Assembly (NCBI RefSeq): GCF_000178975.2
Contig: NC_015058.1
Span: forward strand, 1 to 64,000
Length of the DNA stretch: 64,000 nt
Direction of reading: 5' to 3'
Source: Granulicella tundricola MP5ACTX9
GTDB taxonomy: Bacteria > Acidobacteriota > Terriglobia > Terriglobales > Acidobacteriaceae
Part shown: one piece after another, positions 18,034 to 26,665 of the stretch
How positions within the stretch are numbered: the first letter of the stretch is position 1
Layout: every line of letters begins with the position of its first letter
The notes under the pieces: model-generated
Told to the model about the DNA's origin: nothing
What the model saw: only the letters and a program-made list of their open reading frames with translations
The model's database searches: none
Made by a program: the position numbers and the translations under genes

Positions 18034-19191
18034 ATGAAAGCGCTTGTTTATCACGGACCGAAGAAAGTCTCGGTCGACACTGTTCCCGATCCAAAGATTG
18101 AAAAGCTTACCGATGTCATCATCAAGCTCACGACGACGAATATCTGCGGCTCCGACTTGCACATGTATGAAGGACGGACAGACGTTGAAAAGGGCAAGAT
18201 CCTTGGTCATGAGAACCTGGGCGAAGTCGTCGAGGTCGGCAAAGCTGTCGACACCGTAAAGAAGGGCGACAAGGTCGTACTCCCCTTCAACATCGGCTGC
18301 GGCTTCTGCGCCAATTGCGAACATGGACTCACGGGCTATTGCCTGACCTGCGCGGATCCCAAGGTGATGCCGGGTATGGCTGGAGCTGCCTATGGCTTCG
18401 CCGGCATGGGGCCCTACCAGGGTGGGCAGGCTCAATATCTGCGTGTGCCCTACGCCGACTTCAACTGTCTTCAGCTTCCGCCGGACGTGGACGAGAAGGA
18501 AAACGACTATGTCATGCTGTCGGACATCTTCCCAACCGGCTGGCATTCCACGCGACTCGCCAACCTGGAGGCTGGCCAGTCCATTGTCATCTACGGGGCA
18601 GGACCGGTAGGCCTCATGGCTGCAATGTCGGCTCGCATTCAAGGCGCAGCCCAGATCTTTGTCGTAGACGGTCAGGAAGATCGTCTTGCCCTCGCAAAGC
18701 AAATTGGCGCAACTCCCATTAACACTAAGGACGGTGAGATCGGCGACCAGATCCGTGAGGCCACCGGTGGCTGGGGCGCTGATTGTGGCGCCGAATGCAT
18801 CGGCTACCAGTGCCACAACTCGAAGGGTAAAGAAGTCCCTAACCTCGTCATGAACGCGCTTGTCGATGCGGTTAAAGCAACAGGACAGATCGGTGTCGTC
18901 GGGGTGTTCGTCCCGCAGGACCCAGGCTCAGACGACAAGCTCGCGCAGAAGGGACAGATCGCATTTGACATGGGCAAGTTCTGGTTCAAGGGTCAGAAAG
19001 TGGGAACCGGCCAGTGCAATGTAAAGGCCTACAACCGCCGTCTCCGCGATCTGATTCACCAAGGTAAAGCCAATCCGTCGATCATCATCTCGCATAGCCT
19101 GCCCCTGTCGGAGGCACCCGACGCCTACAAGCATTTTGACAACCGCGACCATGGTTGGACGAAGGTGATCCTCAAACCAAACGCCGCTTAG
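18034..19191 (+). CDS. Zinc alcohol dehydrogenase, glutathione-independent formaldehyde dehydrogenase type
   Basis: The 385-residue MDR protein has catalytic zinc ligands in NICGSDLHMYEGR and LGHENLGEVVEVG, a structural-zinc lobe GCGFCANCEHGLTGYCLTC, and a Rossmann fold starting VIYGAGPVGLMAAMSA with the acidic NAD-binding end VVDGQEDR. The insertion GAECIGYQCHNSKGKEVPN and the length are typical of the FdhA/dismutating formaldehyde dehydrogenase subgroup. It probably oxidises formaldehyde or another small aldehyde or alcohol with NAD. The start has AGGGGAG upstream. It leads a rightward set of three genes; 66 bases separate it from the first alpha/beta hydrolase. Confidence 0.9.
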   Translation: MKALVYHGPKKVSVDTVPDPKIEKLTDVIIKLTTTNICGSDLHMYEGRTDVEKGKILGHENLGEVVEVGKAVDTVKKGDKVVLPFNIGCGFCANCEHGLTGYCLTCADPKVMPGMAGAAYGFAGMGPYQGGQAQYLRVPYADFNCLQLPPDVDEKENDYVMLSDIFPTGWHSTRLANLEAGQSIVIYGAGPVGLMAAMSARIQGAAQIFVVDGQEDRLALAKQIGATPINTKDGEIGDQIREATGGWGADCGAECIGYQCHNSKGKEVPNLVMNALVDAVKATGQIGVVGVFVPQDPGSDDKLAQKGQIAFDMGKFWFKGQKVGTGQCNVKAYNRRLRDLIHQGKANPSIIISHSLPLSEAPDAYKHFDNRDHGWTKVILKPNAA

Positions 19192-19257
19192 CATTCTGGC
19201 TGGCGACAGTAGGTCGTCAGCCATCCACGAGACCTCATAACGCAAAGGGAGTCATCC

Positions 19258-20112
19258 ATGGCATATGTAGTGACAGAAGACGGAACAGAGATCTTTTATC
19301 GTGATTTGGGAACGGGAAAACCAGTTGTACTGATTCATGGATGGCCACTCAGCGGCGATTCCTGGGACAAGCAGACGAACTTCTTGGCTGAACATGGTCT
19401 CCGGGTCATCGCCTATGATCGGCGAGGCTTTGGCCGTTCAGGACAGCCTTGGTCTGGGTACGACTACGACACGCTTGCATCCGATCTAAACAAACTCCTG
19501 GAAGAGCTGGCCCTTACGGAGGTCACGCTGGTCGGCTTCTCGATGGGAGGCGGGGAGGTCGTTCGCTATCTCAGCCGCTATGGATCCGCGCGCGTGTCCA
19601 AGGCCGTTCTGGTTTCGGCGGTTACTCCGTACCTCCTGAAAACCAGCGACAATCCAGACGGCGTTGACCCGAAGGTCTTCGAAGAAATTGAAGAAAACCT
19701 ACGCAAAGACCGTCCGGCGTTCCTCAACGAGTTTGGACCTAAGTTCTATGGAAGATCTGTAGTTCACCACACCGTCTCTGAACCGGTTCTGGAGTGGACG
19801 CAATCGATGGCGTTGACGGGTTCGCTCCGCTCGACGTTGCAGACAGCGAAATCCTGGTCCTCGACCGATTTTCGTGAGGAGATGAAGAGCATCACGATCC
19901 CTGTTCTTGTCATCCACGGGACAAGCGATAACACCGTGCCGATCGATGCTTCGGGCCGGAGATCAGTGAAGATTCTTCCGAACGCCGCACTCACTGAGTA
20001 CGACGGCGAGCCACATGGGCTTTTCCTTACGGCAGCTGATCGCCTCAACGAAGAGCTGCTCCAGTTCGTTGGCGGTCCGCGAGAGCCGATCAGTACGCCA
20101 GTCCTCAGCTAA
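19258..20112 (+). CDS. Alpha/beta hydrolase, non-heme haloperoxidase-like
   Basis: A 284-residue single-domain alpha/beta hydrolase. It shows an oxyanion-hole motif LIHGWPLSGDSWD, YDRRGFGRSGQPWSGYDYDT, the nucleophile elbow VGFSMGGGEVVRYLSRYG (Ser), the acid region VIHGTSDNTVPI (Asp) and the catalytic His in YDGEPHGLF. This set matches cofactor-free haloperoxidases/perhydrolases and related esterases. There is no signal peptide. AAAGGGAG lies just upstream of ATG 19258. The in vivo substrate cannot be deduced; the neighbouring dehydrogenase and second hydrolase suggest a detoxification cluster. Confidence 0.88.
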   Translation: MAYVVTEDGTEIFYRDLGTGKPVVLIHGWPLSGDSWDKQTNFLAEHGLRVIAYDRRGFGRSGQPWSGYDYDTLASDLNKLLEELALTEVTLVGFSMGGGEVVRYLSRYGSARVSKAVLVSAVTPYLLKTSDNPDGVDPKVFEEIEENLRKDRPAFLNEFGPKFYGRSVVHHTVSEPVLEWTQSMALTGSLRSTLQTAKSWSSTDFREEMKSITIPVLVIHGTSDNTVPIDASGRRSVKILPNAALTEYDGEPHGLFLTAADRLNEELLQFVGGPREPISTPVLS

Positions 20113-20160
20113 CGATGTTTGTGGGAGCCCTTCGAAGAGGGCTCTCGCAAGAAGGTCATA

Positions 20161-21063
20161 ATGTCTGTCTCAAAGATCAAGACAAAAGTGCTTCGCCAGG
20201 CGTATGAACAAACCGGTCCCACGAAGGGTGAGCCGCTGATCCTCGTGCATGGCTGGCCGGATTCGCCGCGCACATGGGATAAGGTTCTTCCTTTATTGCA
20301 CCAGGCTGGCTACCAAACGATCGTTCCATACCTTCGCGGATACGGGCCGTGTAGCTTTCGTGATCCATTACTTGGTCGCAAGCCACGTAGAACAGGCCAG
20401 CCAGTCGCTTTTGCTCAGGACATCATCCACCTGGCAGATCATCTCGATATCAAACGGTTTCACTTCATCGGACACGATTGGGGTGCGAGGACGGGTTACG
20501 CTCTCGCAGCTTTGTTCTCAAAGCGGCTTAGGTCTTTGACCGCTGTTTCCGTGCCCTTTGAACCGGGCAAAGCGTCTCCTCCGAAGTTCCCGCAGGCTGA
20601 AGCATTCTGGTATCAGTGGCTTCTCTGCACTAATCCAGGCGAGAAGAAGTTCCGCGAGGACCCAACCGCATTTGGGCAAGCACAGTGGGATGCCTGGAGC
20701 CCTGCCGGATGGTACAAGCACAGTGATTTGGCTGCGGCCGCCAAAAGTTGGGAGGGTAAAGATTTCGAAGATGTCGTGCTGCACGGCTATCGCTCCCGCT
20801 GGGGACACGCGGAGCAAGATCCGCAGTATGCCGACCTACAGTCTCGTTTCGACTCCACAAAGACGCTTAATACTCCGACGCTTCTGTTACACGGCCGTGA
20901 GGATCATTGTGAGCTCGTTGACACAACAGATGGTGCGGAGCGCTACTTCACGTCTCCTTACCATCGTGTCCTGCTCGATGGCGTTGGTCACTTTCCCCAA
21001 CGCGAAAGTCCGGAGTTGAGCGCAGCGATCATCCTAAAACACATACGTCAGAATTCCGTTTGA
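20161..21063 (+). CDS. Alpha/beta hydrolase, epoxide-hydrolase-like
   Basis: The 300-residue protein, started at ATG 20161 rather than the upstream open frame because homology-like sequence begins there. Motifs: LVHGWPDSPRTWDKVL, LRGYGPCSF, the nucleophile elbow HFIGHDWGARTGYAL where Asp sits at the nucleophile position as in epoxide hydrolases and haloalkane dehalogenases, LLHGREDHCEL for the acid, and LDGVGHFPQRESP for the His. A Trp-rich cap (FWYQWLLCTNPGEKKF) lies between. It follows the haloperoxidase-like hydrolase by 48 bases. The substrate is unknown. Confidence 0.85.
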   Translation: MSVSKIKTKVLRQAYEQTGPTKGEPLILVHGWPDSPRTWDKVLPLLHQAGYQTIVPYLRGYGPCSFRDPLLGRKPRRTGQPVAFAQDIIHLADHLDIKRFHFIGHDWGARTGYALAALFSKRLRSLTAVSVPFEPGKASPPKFPQAEAFWYQWLLCTNPGEKKFREDPTAFGQAQWDAWSPAGWYKHSDLAAAAKSWEGKDFEDVVLHGYRSRWGHAEQDPQYADLQSRFDSTKTLNTPTLLLHGREDHCELVDTTDGAERYFTSPYHRVLLDGVGHFPQRESPELSAAIILKHIRQNSV

Positions 21064-21366
21064 TCCAGCGTCAAAGCCAGCCAGAGCTCCTATTCAGGAA
21101 AAGCTCTAACATTAGCCACCTGCATGCAATCCCGCTTTGACAATCGAAGCGGACTGATCCCTTGGATGAACGCGTCGGCCTTTTCTCGTCAAACGATAAA
21201 ATCCGGGCCGGTGCTTCCGAAGCTCCCACTTATGAGGTTGATCAAAACATCGAATTACTGATCTGAATCAGGGGAAATCTTAGCAATCTCTTTCTACTCT
21301 CTGAACGGGCTTATCAAAGCACAACTCTGCGGCCGGTCCAAAACGAGGATTTAGTATCCACAAAAC
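21064..21366. other. Gene-free stretch between convergent genes
   Basis: These 303 bases separate the rightward hydrolase from the leftward GMC gene. A weak AGAGCT...AAGCTCT hairpin at about 21084-21107 could help termination; nothing else was recognised. Confidence 0.35.
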
Positions 21367-23122
21367 TTAGATGTGCGGCACTCCGCGGCCGAAGGTTCCT
21401 GGTGGGGAAAGCGAGGTACGAATGGCGGGGGGGATCAAATTACGGCCTCCGCCGGCAAAGATAGATTCATGGTTCGAGATCAAGTAGTCTGCGGTCCTCG
21501 CTGCGAGAGCTTGGATCGTGAGGCCAGGGTTTGCTGAGCCCTGCGTGGGCATGACCGAGCCATCCATTACGAAGAGGTTTTCGACGTCCCAGGTCCGTCC
21601 AAACTTATCGCACACTCCCGTCTCTGGAGTAGCCGACATCCGTGCTGCACCAACCAGATGCGCATACCGGGCCTCCTGAACGATCTCCCTCGCCCCCGCC
21701 GCAGCCATGATTTCCATCACCTTGTTTTTGCCGAACTCGATCATCCTCTTGTCGTTGTCCTTTAGGGAGAACGTTACCTTTGCCACCGGCAGCCCGAACC
21801 GGTCTTTCTCATCGGCACCGGTTGCAAGCTCGACGCGATTATCCTCCCAAGGCAGAATCTCACCAAGCAGACCCAGTGCGGACCAATGGTTGTAGTCCAT
21901 CATGTTCCGGCGCAGTCCCCAGCCCCATGTCTGCTTCGCCGCCATGATCTGTTTTGCGAACGCAATGGGCAACGGCCCGACCGTCTGCACTGCGAACCCT
22001 CGCGCGAAATCGCGCTTGGGATCGGTCTCATAAAATTCCTCCGTCAGCGCATGCGCGGGTGGGGCCTTGTACATGCGTATCAGTTCCTCGAAACGTCCCA
22101 GAATCACATTTCCGGCCTGCGCCATTAGGTATTTGCCCAGCGTACCGGAGGAGTTCGCGAGCCCTCCCTCATGTCCCGGACACGCCGAGTTCAACAGCAG
22201 CCTAGGCGTCTCGATCGCATACCCACTGACGATCACGCAACGCGCCCGCTGAAACCGCTCCCTCCCTTCACGGTCGAAGTAGAAGACCCCATCGCTGCGC
22301 CCATCCGCACCTACGGAGATCCGCGAGACCATGGAGTGGTCGCGTATCTCCGCGCCACACTTCAGTGCGTCGGGCACATGCGTGATTAGCGTAGAAGCCT
22401 TGGCACCAACCTTGCATCCCTGGATGCAGAAGCCGCGATAGATGCAGTGCGGCCGGTTTCCATGCGATGCGGAGAGAATCGCCACGGGTCCGCCGGCGGA
22501 GACTGGAATTCCCAGGCGCGTGCAGCCCTTGATCAGAGTATCGCCCACGCCGCCCATGGGATGTGGACCGTATGGATGGCCATGTGGCTTACCCCATGGA
22601 TACCAAGCTGGTCCTGCAACAGGCATCTCCCGCTCGAGCAACTGGTAGTAAGGCTCAATGTCCGCATAGTCGATCGGCCAGTCCGCTCCCACACCATCCC
22701 GTGTATAAACCTCAAAGTCAGATGGATGAAAGCGGGGTACAAACGAGGCCAATGCACCGACCCGCCCCGACTCCGCGCCCACTATTGTTTGCGCCCAGCG
22801 CCAGTGGATGCTCGCCACCTGTGATGCGGAGATCATTCCAGTAGAGCCCGTGGGAGCCAGCCTCATCCGAGACCCAGTCCCGCTCCGTATCCCAGAACGG
22901 CCCGCTCTCAAACCCTACAACCTCAAACCCGGCACGAGCCAGCCTCTGCAGCAAGACGCCGCCGGCAGACCCAACCCCCACGATCACGAAGTCAAGGACC
23001 TCATCGTCCGTAAACCTGCGCCGTGGAATGGTAATCTTTTGCATGGACCCGAGCATGTGCTGTCCATCTTTGGGTGGGTCGAACTCACCAAATAGCGGCT
23101 TGTCATCATGCGGGAAGCTCAA
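21367..23122 (-). pseudogene. GMC oxidoreductase, gluconate-2-dehydrogenase large-subunit type, frameshifted
   Basis: From ATG 23122 the frame gives an FAD Rossmann motif DFVIVGVGSAGGVLLQRLAR then GGEHPLALGANNSGRGVG. The frame is lost at about 22748-22770 in a G/C-rich run and resumes as SFVPRFHPSDFEVYTRDGVG, then DWPIDYADIEPYYQLLE, a CxxxGxCxxGC-like CIYRGFCIQGCKVGAK, and the C-terminal VMDGSVMPTQGSANPGLTIQ with the active-site region. Repair needs about two added bases, plausibly one in each of two short G runs. It is last in the six-gene operon; its start overlaps the small-subunit stop. It should oxidise a sugar acid or alcohol and pass electrons to a membrane carrier. Confidence 0.85.
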
Positions 23123-23868
23123 TGCGTCCCTCCCTGTCCTGGTGTGTTCTCGGCATGCGTATGTTCGCTTCCTTGCTCTTCAGCAGACAAAGTATCCGGT
23201 GGTGGAGCCCACTCATAGCGCTGCTCTTCAACCTCCCACGGCTCAGGCTCTCCACCTTCCAGCCGCATATACCCTCTCGGGTAAGAAGGCCCGCCGAATC
23301 CAATCTCATCCCATGCCCACGGATGCGCATAGTAAACCGCGCAGCAATCTCCCACGAGCATCGACCAGAACCGCTGCACATTCATCCCCGCCCAAAGCTC
23401 CTTCGCCGCAAACGGCTTGCCTTCGTTCAGTGACTTCAGCAACTCCTCCTGCTGCATCACGGTCAGGCCTGCAAATGGCCCTGCGTGCTGCTCCTGCGCC
23501 ATCGTTTCAAACGCCAGTACTCCGAGCCGATACGCCTCTTGGTCAGCCGGCATGTCCTCATACCGGTAGCCATCGATCCGGTTCTCAGCCAGCCTCTCAT
23601 CAATTCCAGCCAGCACAGGAATTCGACGCGAAGCTATCCGATCCTCTTGCGGCATGACCCGAGCTGTAACCGCCTCCATCGTCACCGCCTCAGCCGCCGT
23701 AAAGAACCTCAGCGGCTTCGGCTGCTCAAGCCTTCTAAGCACCACGGCCCTTGTTGCGGCATCCCAATAAGCCTTTTGGCTCACGGTGCTGAAACCCGGA
23801 TAGTACCCCGGCTGCTCGCGTGGAGGCATTGGCTTTCCAGTGCCCAGATCGATCGGAAGTTCAGACAT
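23119..23868 (-). CDS. Gluconate 2-dehydrogenase subunit 3 family protein
   Basis: The 249-residue protein carries the PF13618-like core: LRFFTAAEAVTMEAVTARVM at about 53-72, PVLAGIDERLAENRIDGYRY, and later FWSMLVGDCCAVYYAHPWAW and EIGFGGPSYPRGYMRLEGGE. The C-terminal 40 residues are acidic and Pro-rich. No Tat signal is visible, unlike many homologues. It overlaps the GMC gene by ATGA, so the two are coupled, as expected for a two-subunit dehydrogenase. No cytochrome c subunit gene is present nearby, so the electron acceptor is unclear. Confidence 0.85.
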   Translation of the reverse strand: MSELPIDLGTGKPMPPREQPGYYPGFSTVSQKAYWDAATRAVVLRRLEQPKPLRFFTAAEAVTMEAVTARVMPQEDRIASRRIPVLAGIDERLAENRIDGYRYEDMPADQEAYRLGVLAFETMAQEQHAGPFAGLTVMQQEELLKSLNEGKPFAAKELWAGMNVQRFWSMLVGDCCAVYYAHPWAWDEIGFGGPSYPRGYMRLEGGEPEPWEVEEQRYEWAPPPDTLSAEEQGSEHTHAENTPGQGGTH

Positions 23869-23869
23869 A

Positions 23870-24817
23870 TCAACGACGCTCCCGGCGCATCAGGTACGCC
23901 ATCATCCCCAGCATCCCGCATGCGGCAAACAGCATCGGGGCAAAGATCGGTGGGCCATACAAAATGTTGTAGAGCGGCTTCTTGCTTCCACCGGACCGCC
24001 GTAGGATTCCCCTTATGTGATACCCCGTCCCAATCACCCCGTTCAGCATCGCCATCCCCGCCGCGACCGGCAGGAGCGTATTCGCAACCCGTTTGCTTGG
24101 GATCGAGGCCAGCGCCGCGCCCGCCAGCAAGGGCGTCAGGATAATCGGCGACCACTGAACCTTGTACTTGAAGTTGTTCTTGTAGTGTGAGTACCAGGCC
24201 TCAGCCCCCGAAGCCAGCGTCCCAATAGCAGTCACAACGCAAAGATGCTTCTGAAAGCGCCCCACGCGGATATCATCCCGGAAGTCCGGCTTGCGAAGAG
24301 CGGTCCGCGCTTCGATCGTCCGGCCCTTCCAGCCATGATCCTCTTCGCGCTGCAGGTAAGAGGCGATCACGCCCAGATAAGCGCTGGTCCCAAACAGCAG
24401 CGGCGCAAACACCGGTGGGCCCATCACCAGGTTGACGATCGGCATGCGCCACCCACCCGGCTTTCGCCCGATTCCCCGCACATGAAACCCAAACCCGATC
24501 AGCCCATCCGCCAGCGTAATCCAGCTCGTACAACGCAGAAACGTCTTAGCCATGCGCCGGCTGAAGAACCCCGCAACTCCCGCAATTGATAACACCCCGG
24601 AGAGGATCACAGGCGAGTACATCACTGGGTTCGAGTAGCCCCCGCGATAGTGTTCATACGCCACCTCCATCCCGCTGACCATGCTCGTCCCAAACACCAG
24701 CAGCGACATCGAACGCTGAAACGTCCCATGTTGAATGTGACTTAACATCACATCCGCAGGCTTACGAAGTGGCGCAGGTACCAGCTTTACCAATGCATCC
24801 GGAGAAGTCTCCATCAT
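23870..24817 (-). CDS. Membrane protein with an internal tandem duplication
   Basis: The 315-residue protein has about eight hydrophobic segments in two homologous halves. Half 1 contains YSPVILSGVLSIAG, GLIGFGFHVRGIGRKPGGW and MGPPVFAPLLFGTSAYLG; half 2 contains WSPIILTPLLAGAA, GVIGTGYHIRGILRRSGG and YGPPIFAPMLFAACGMLG. Each half has a GxHxRGI loop with conserved His and Arg and a GPPxFAP helix start. It overlaps the cyclase gene start by 4 bases and precedes the dehydrogenase small subunit by one base. The conserved His could bind heme or quinone, making it a candidate membrane anchor or electron acceptor for the GMC dehydrogenase; that is inference only. I do not recognise a named family. 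Confidence 0.8.
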   Translation of the reverse strand: MMETSPDALVKLVPAPLRKPADVMLSHIQHGTFQRSMSLLVFGTSMVSGMEVAYEHYRGGYSNPVMYSPVILSGVLSIAGVAGFFSRRMAKTFLRCTSWITLADGLIGFGFHVRGIGRKPGGWRMPIVNLVMGPPVFAPLLFGTSAYLGVIASYLQREEDHGWKGRTIEARTALRKPDFRDDIRVGRFQKHLCVVTAIGTLASGAEAWYSHYKNNFKYKVQWSPIILTPLLAGAALASIPSKRVANTLLPVAAGMAMLNGVIGTGYHIRGILRRSGGSKKPLYNILYGPPIFAPMLFAACGMLGMMAYLMRRERR

Positions 24818-25557
24818 CTCGTATCACGCTCCAGTGCGATCAGGCCGGCTACGCTGGGCGGAAGCTCCGTCCGTAGCTCCGTCGCAGGCTGCGCGCCATC
24901 GAGATCGCCTGTATCCCACACCACAGGGCGCACCCAGGAGCCACCGGCATTCGCAATCAAAATGGGGAAGGCCGCGAAGTGCCTGTGCCGCCCATCCAGC
25001 AATTCATCTGGAATATGAATGTCTTCCAGCAGCAATTTCTGGGCGCCTAAAAGCTCCAGATGAGCATCGGCCTCAGCATGTTCATCCGGGTAGCCACCTG
25101 TTGAAAGCACGTCGATGCCCAACCCCTTAATCCCCCGCTCCACGAGGTATCGTGCACCATCGCCCGACATATAAGGCCAGTCCGTCAGGAACTCCTTCGT
25201 GTTCGCACGGCGATCGCCCCACCCTGTCTTAAGCAAGAGAAACACACCCTCTGTGATCAACGTCTCATGCTTTTGCAGGTCATCCGCATCGATTGCATGA
25301 CAGGCCTCAACGGGACGCAGATCGAGCCCAACGCACGGTCCGTAAAAATGTGAAAGCGGCAACTCGCTGATCGTAGGCAGCTGCGGCTTGTAGTGAAACG
25401 GCGCATCCACATGCGAGCCTGAATGCGTCATGATCTCCAGACGTTCTACCGTCGCACCCTTCACCACCGCACGTTGGTAGTAACGGATCGAATTAGGCGG
25501 CTGATCCGGAAATTGTGGTCCGTTGTTATATAAGGGCTGTGCGAGATCGTAGATCAT
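24814..25557 (-). CDS. Cyclase family protein (kynurenine-formamidase-like fold)
   Basis: The 247-residue protein starts MIYDLAQPLYNNGPQFP and has the family metal motif MTHSGSHVDAPFHY (HxGxHxDxPxH), then SHFYGPCVGLDLRP, LLLKTGWGD and GIDVLSTGGYPDEHAEAD. These are hallmarks of the cyclase/KynB superfamily, which hydrolyses formamides, lactone-like or isatin-type ring amides using divalent metal. In an operon with a mandelate-racemase-type enzyme it may open a lactone or related ring. It starts 7 bases after the upstream stop and overlaps the next gene by 4 bases. Confidence 0.88.
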   Translation of the reverse strand: MIYDLAQPLYNNGPQFPDQPPNSIRYYQRAVVKGATVERLEIMTHSGSHVDAPFHYKPQLPTISELPLSHFYGPCVGLDLRPVEACHAIDADDLQKHETLITEGVFLLLKTGWGDRRANTKEFLTDWPYMSGDGARYLVERGIKGLGIDVLSTGGYPDEHAEADAHLELLGAQKLLLEDIHIPDELLDGRHRHFAAFPILIANAGGSWVRPVVWDTGDLDGAQPATELRTELPPSVAGLIALERDTR

Positions 25558-25564
25558 ATATCTC

Positions 25565-26665
25565 TCAGGCGGTTCGATACGGTTCAGCGTCTTGATGTTT
25601 GAAATAGAAACCCAGACCCGGACGGCTCAGGTCAGGCTCCATATCCCCATTCACAGGCGAGCGAAAACCATCGAACAACATGGCTTCAATGCGCGCATGA
25701 TCGTGGAAATACTCAACGTGACGAAGTGGCTTCGCGGCACACGCGAGATGCAAATGAGCCGTGGGCCCGCAATGAGCAGAGAGCGGCACGTCATGCGCTT
25801 CTGCAAGGGCGGCCGCAGCCATGAAGCCCGTTACCCCGCCGCACCGCGTAGCATCCGCCTGCAGGACATCTACCGCACCGGCCTCAAGCATCGCCCGCAA
25901 CTCAAACTCACGCCACGCATACTCACCCGCCGCAATCTCCATCCCGCCCGGGCCCTGATCCCGGAGCAGACGGAGCCCAGCAAGATCATCCGAACTCACG
26001 GGCTCCTCAAACCAGTTCACGCCATACTCGGAATGGAACGTATACGCGAAGTCCAGAGCTTGCTTTCGCGTATACGCCCCATTCGCATCAACAAACAACT
26101 CAGCCTCTGCACCGATCGCCCTACGTGCAGTCTTCACGCGCCCAACATCCTTGTCTGGATGCGTGCCGATCTTCATCTTCACCCGCGGAATTCCCTGTTC
26201 CACCCAACCAGCCAACTGCTTCGACAACTGCGAGTCTGTGTACGTCGTAAAGCCACCTGACACATATACCGGCGTCTTCTCGCGTATGCGGCCCAGCAGA
26301 TTCACGAGTGGCAGATCCAACAGCTTCGCCTTCAAATCCCAGAGTGCCATATCGATCGCAGAAAGCGCGGTCGCCGCAATCCCCTGGCTGCCGTAGTTCC
26401 GCTGCATCCTTCGCATCTTCACAAATAATGCAGAGGTCTCAAACGGGTCCGCGCCTTCAACCGTCTTCTGCATCAGGTCCAGAGCCAACGATGCCGTCAC
26501 CGCATGCGAGTACGTATAGCCGATCCCTTCCTTGCCGCCCACGCTAATCTCCACAACTATCAACGTCGTGCTGTCCCATGCAAACGTGCCGTCCGCCTCC
26601 GGTCCATCCGTGGGGATAGTGAAGGCGGAGGCACGGGTGTTGTGAATTTGAAGCCGCCTGTTCAT
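25565..26665 (-). CDS. Mandelate racemase/muconate lactonizing enzyme family protein
   Basis: A 366-residue enolase-superfamily enzyme. The N-terminal capping domain ends near 125. The barrel has the catalytic Lys pair region RVKMKIGTHPDKD, metal ligands in FVDANGAYTRKQA (Asp), WFEEPVSSDDL (Glu) and AAGEYAWRE (Glu), and LSAHCGPTAHLHLACA with a His. The KxK motif and a late His resemble mandelate-racemase-subgroup acid-sugar dehydratases or racemases. The start shares a base with the upstream stop (TGATG), so it is translationally coupled. Substrate unknown; the operon suggests a sugar acid. Confidence 0.87.
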   Translation of the reverse strand: MNRRLQIHNTRASAFTIPTDGPEADGTFAWDSTTLIVVEISVGGKEGIGYTYSHAVTASLALDLMQKTVEGADPFETSALFVKMRRMQRNYGSQGIAATALSAIDMALWDLKAKLLDLPLVNLLGRIREKTPVYVSGGFTTYTDSQLSKQLAGWVEQGIPRVKMKIGTHPDKDVGRVKTARRAIGAEAELFVDANGAYTRKQALDFAYTFHSEYGVNWFEEPVSSDDLAGLRLLRDQGPGGMEIAAGEYAWREFELRAMLEAGAVDVLQADATRCGGVTGFMAAAALAEAHDVPLSAHCGPTAHLHLACAAKPLRHVEYFHDHARIEAMLFDGFRSPVNGDMEPDLSRPGLGFYFKHQDAEPYRTA

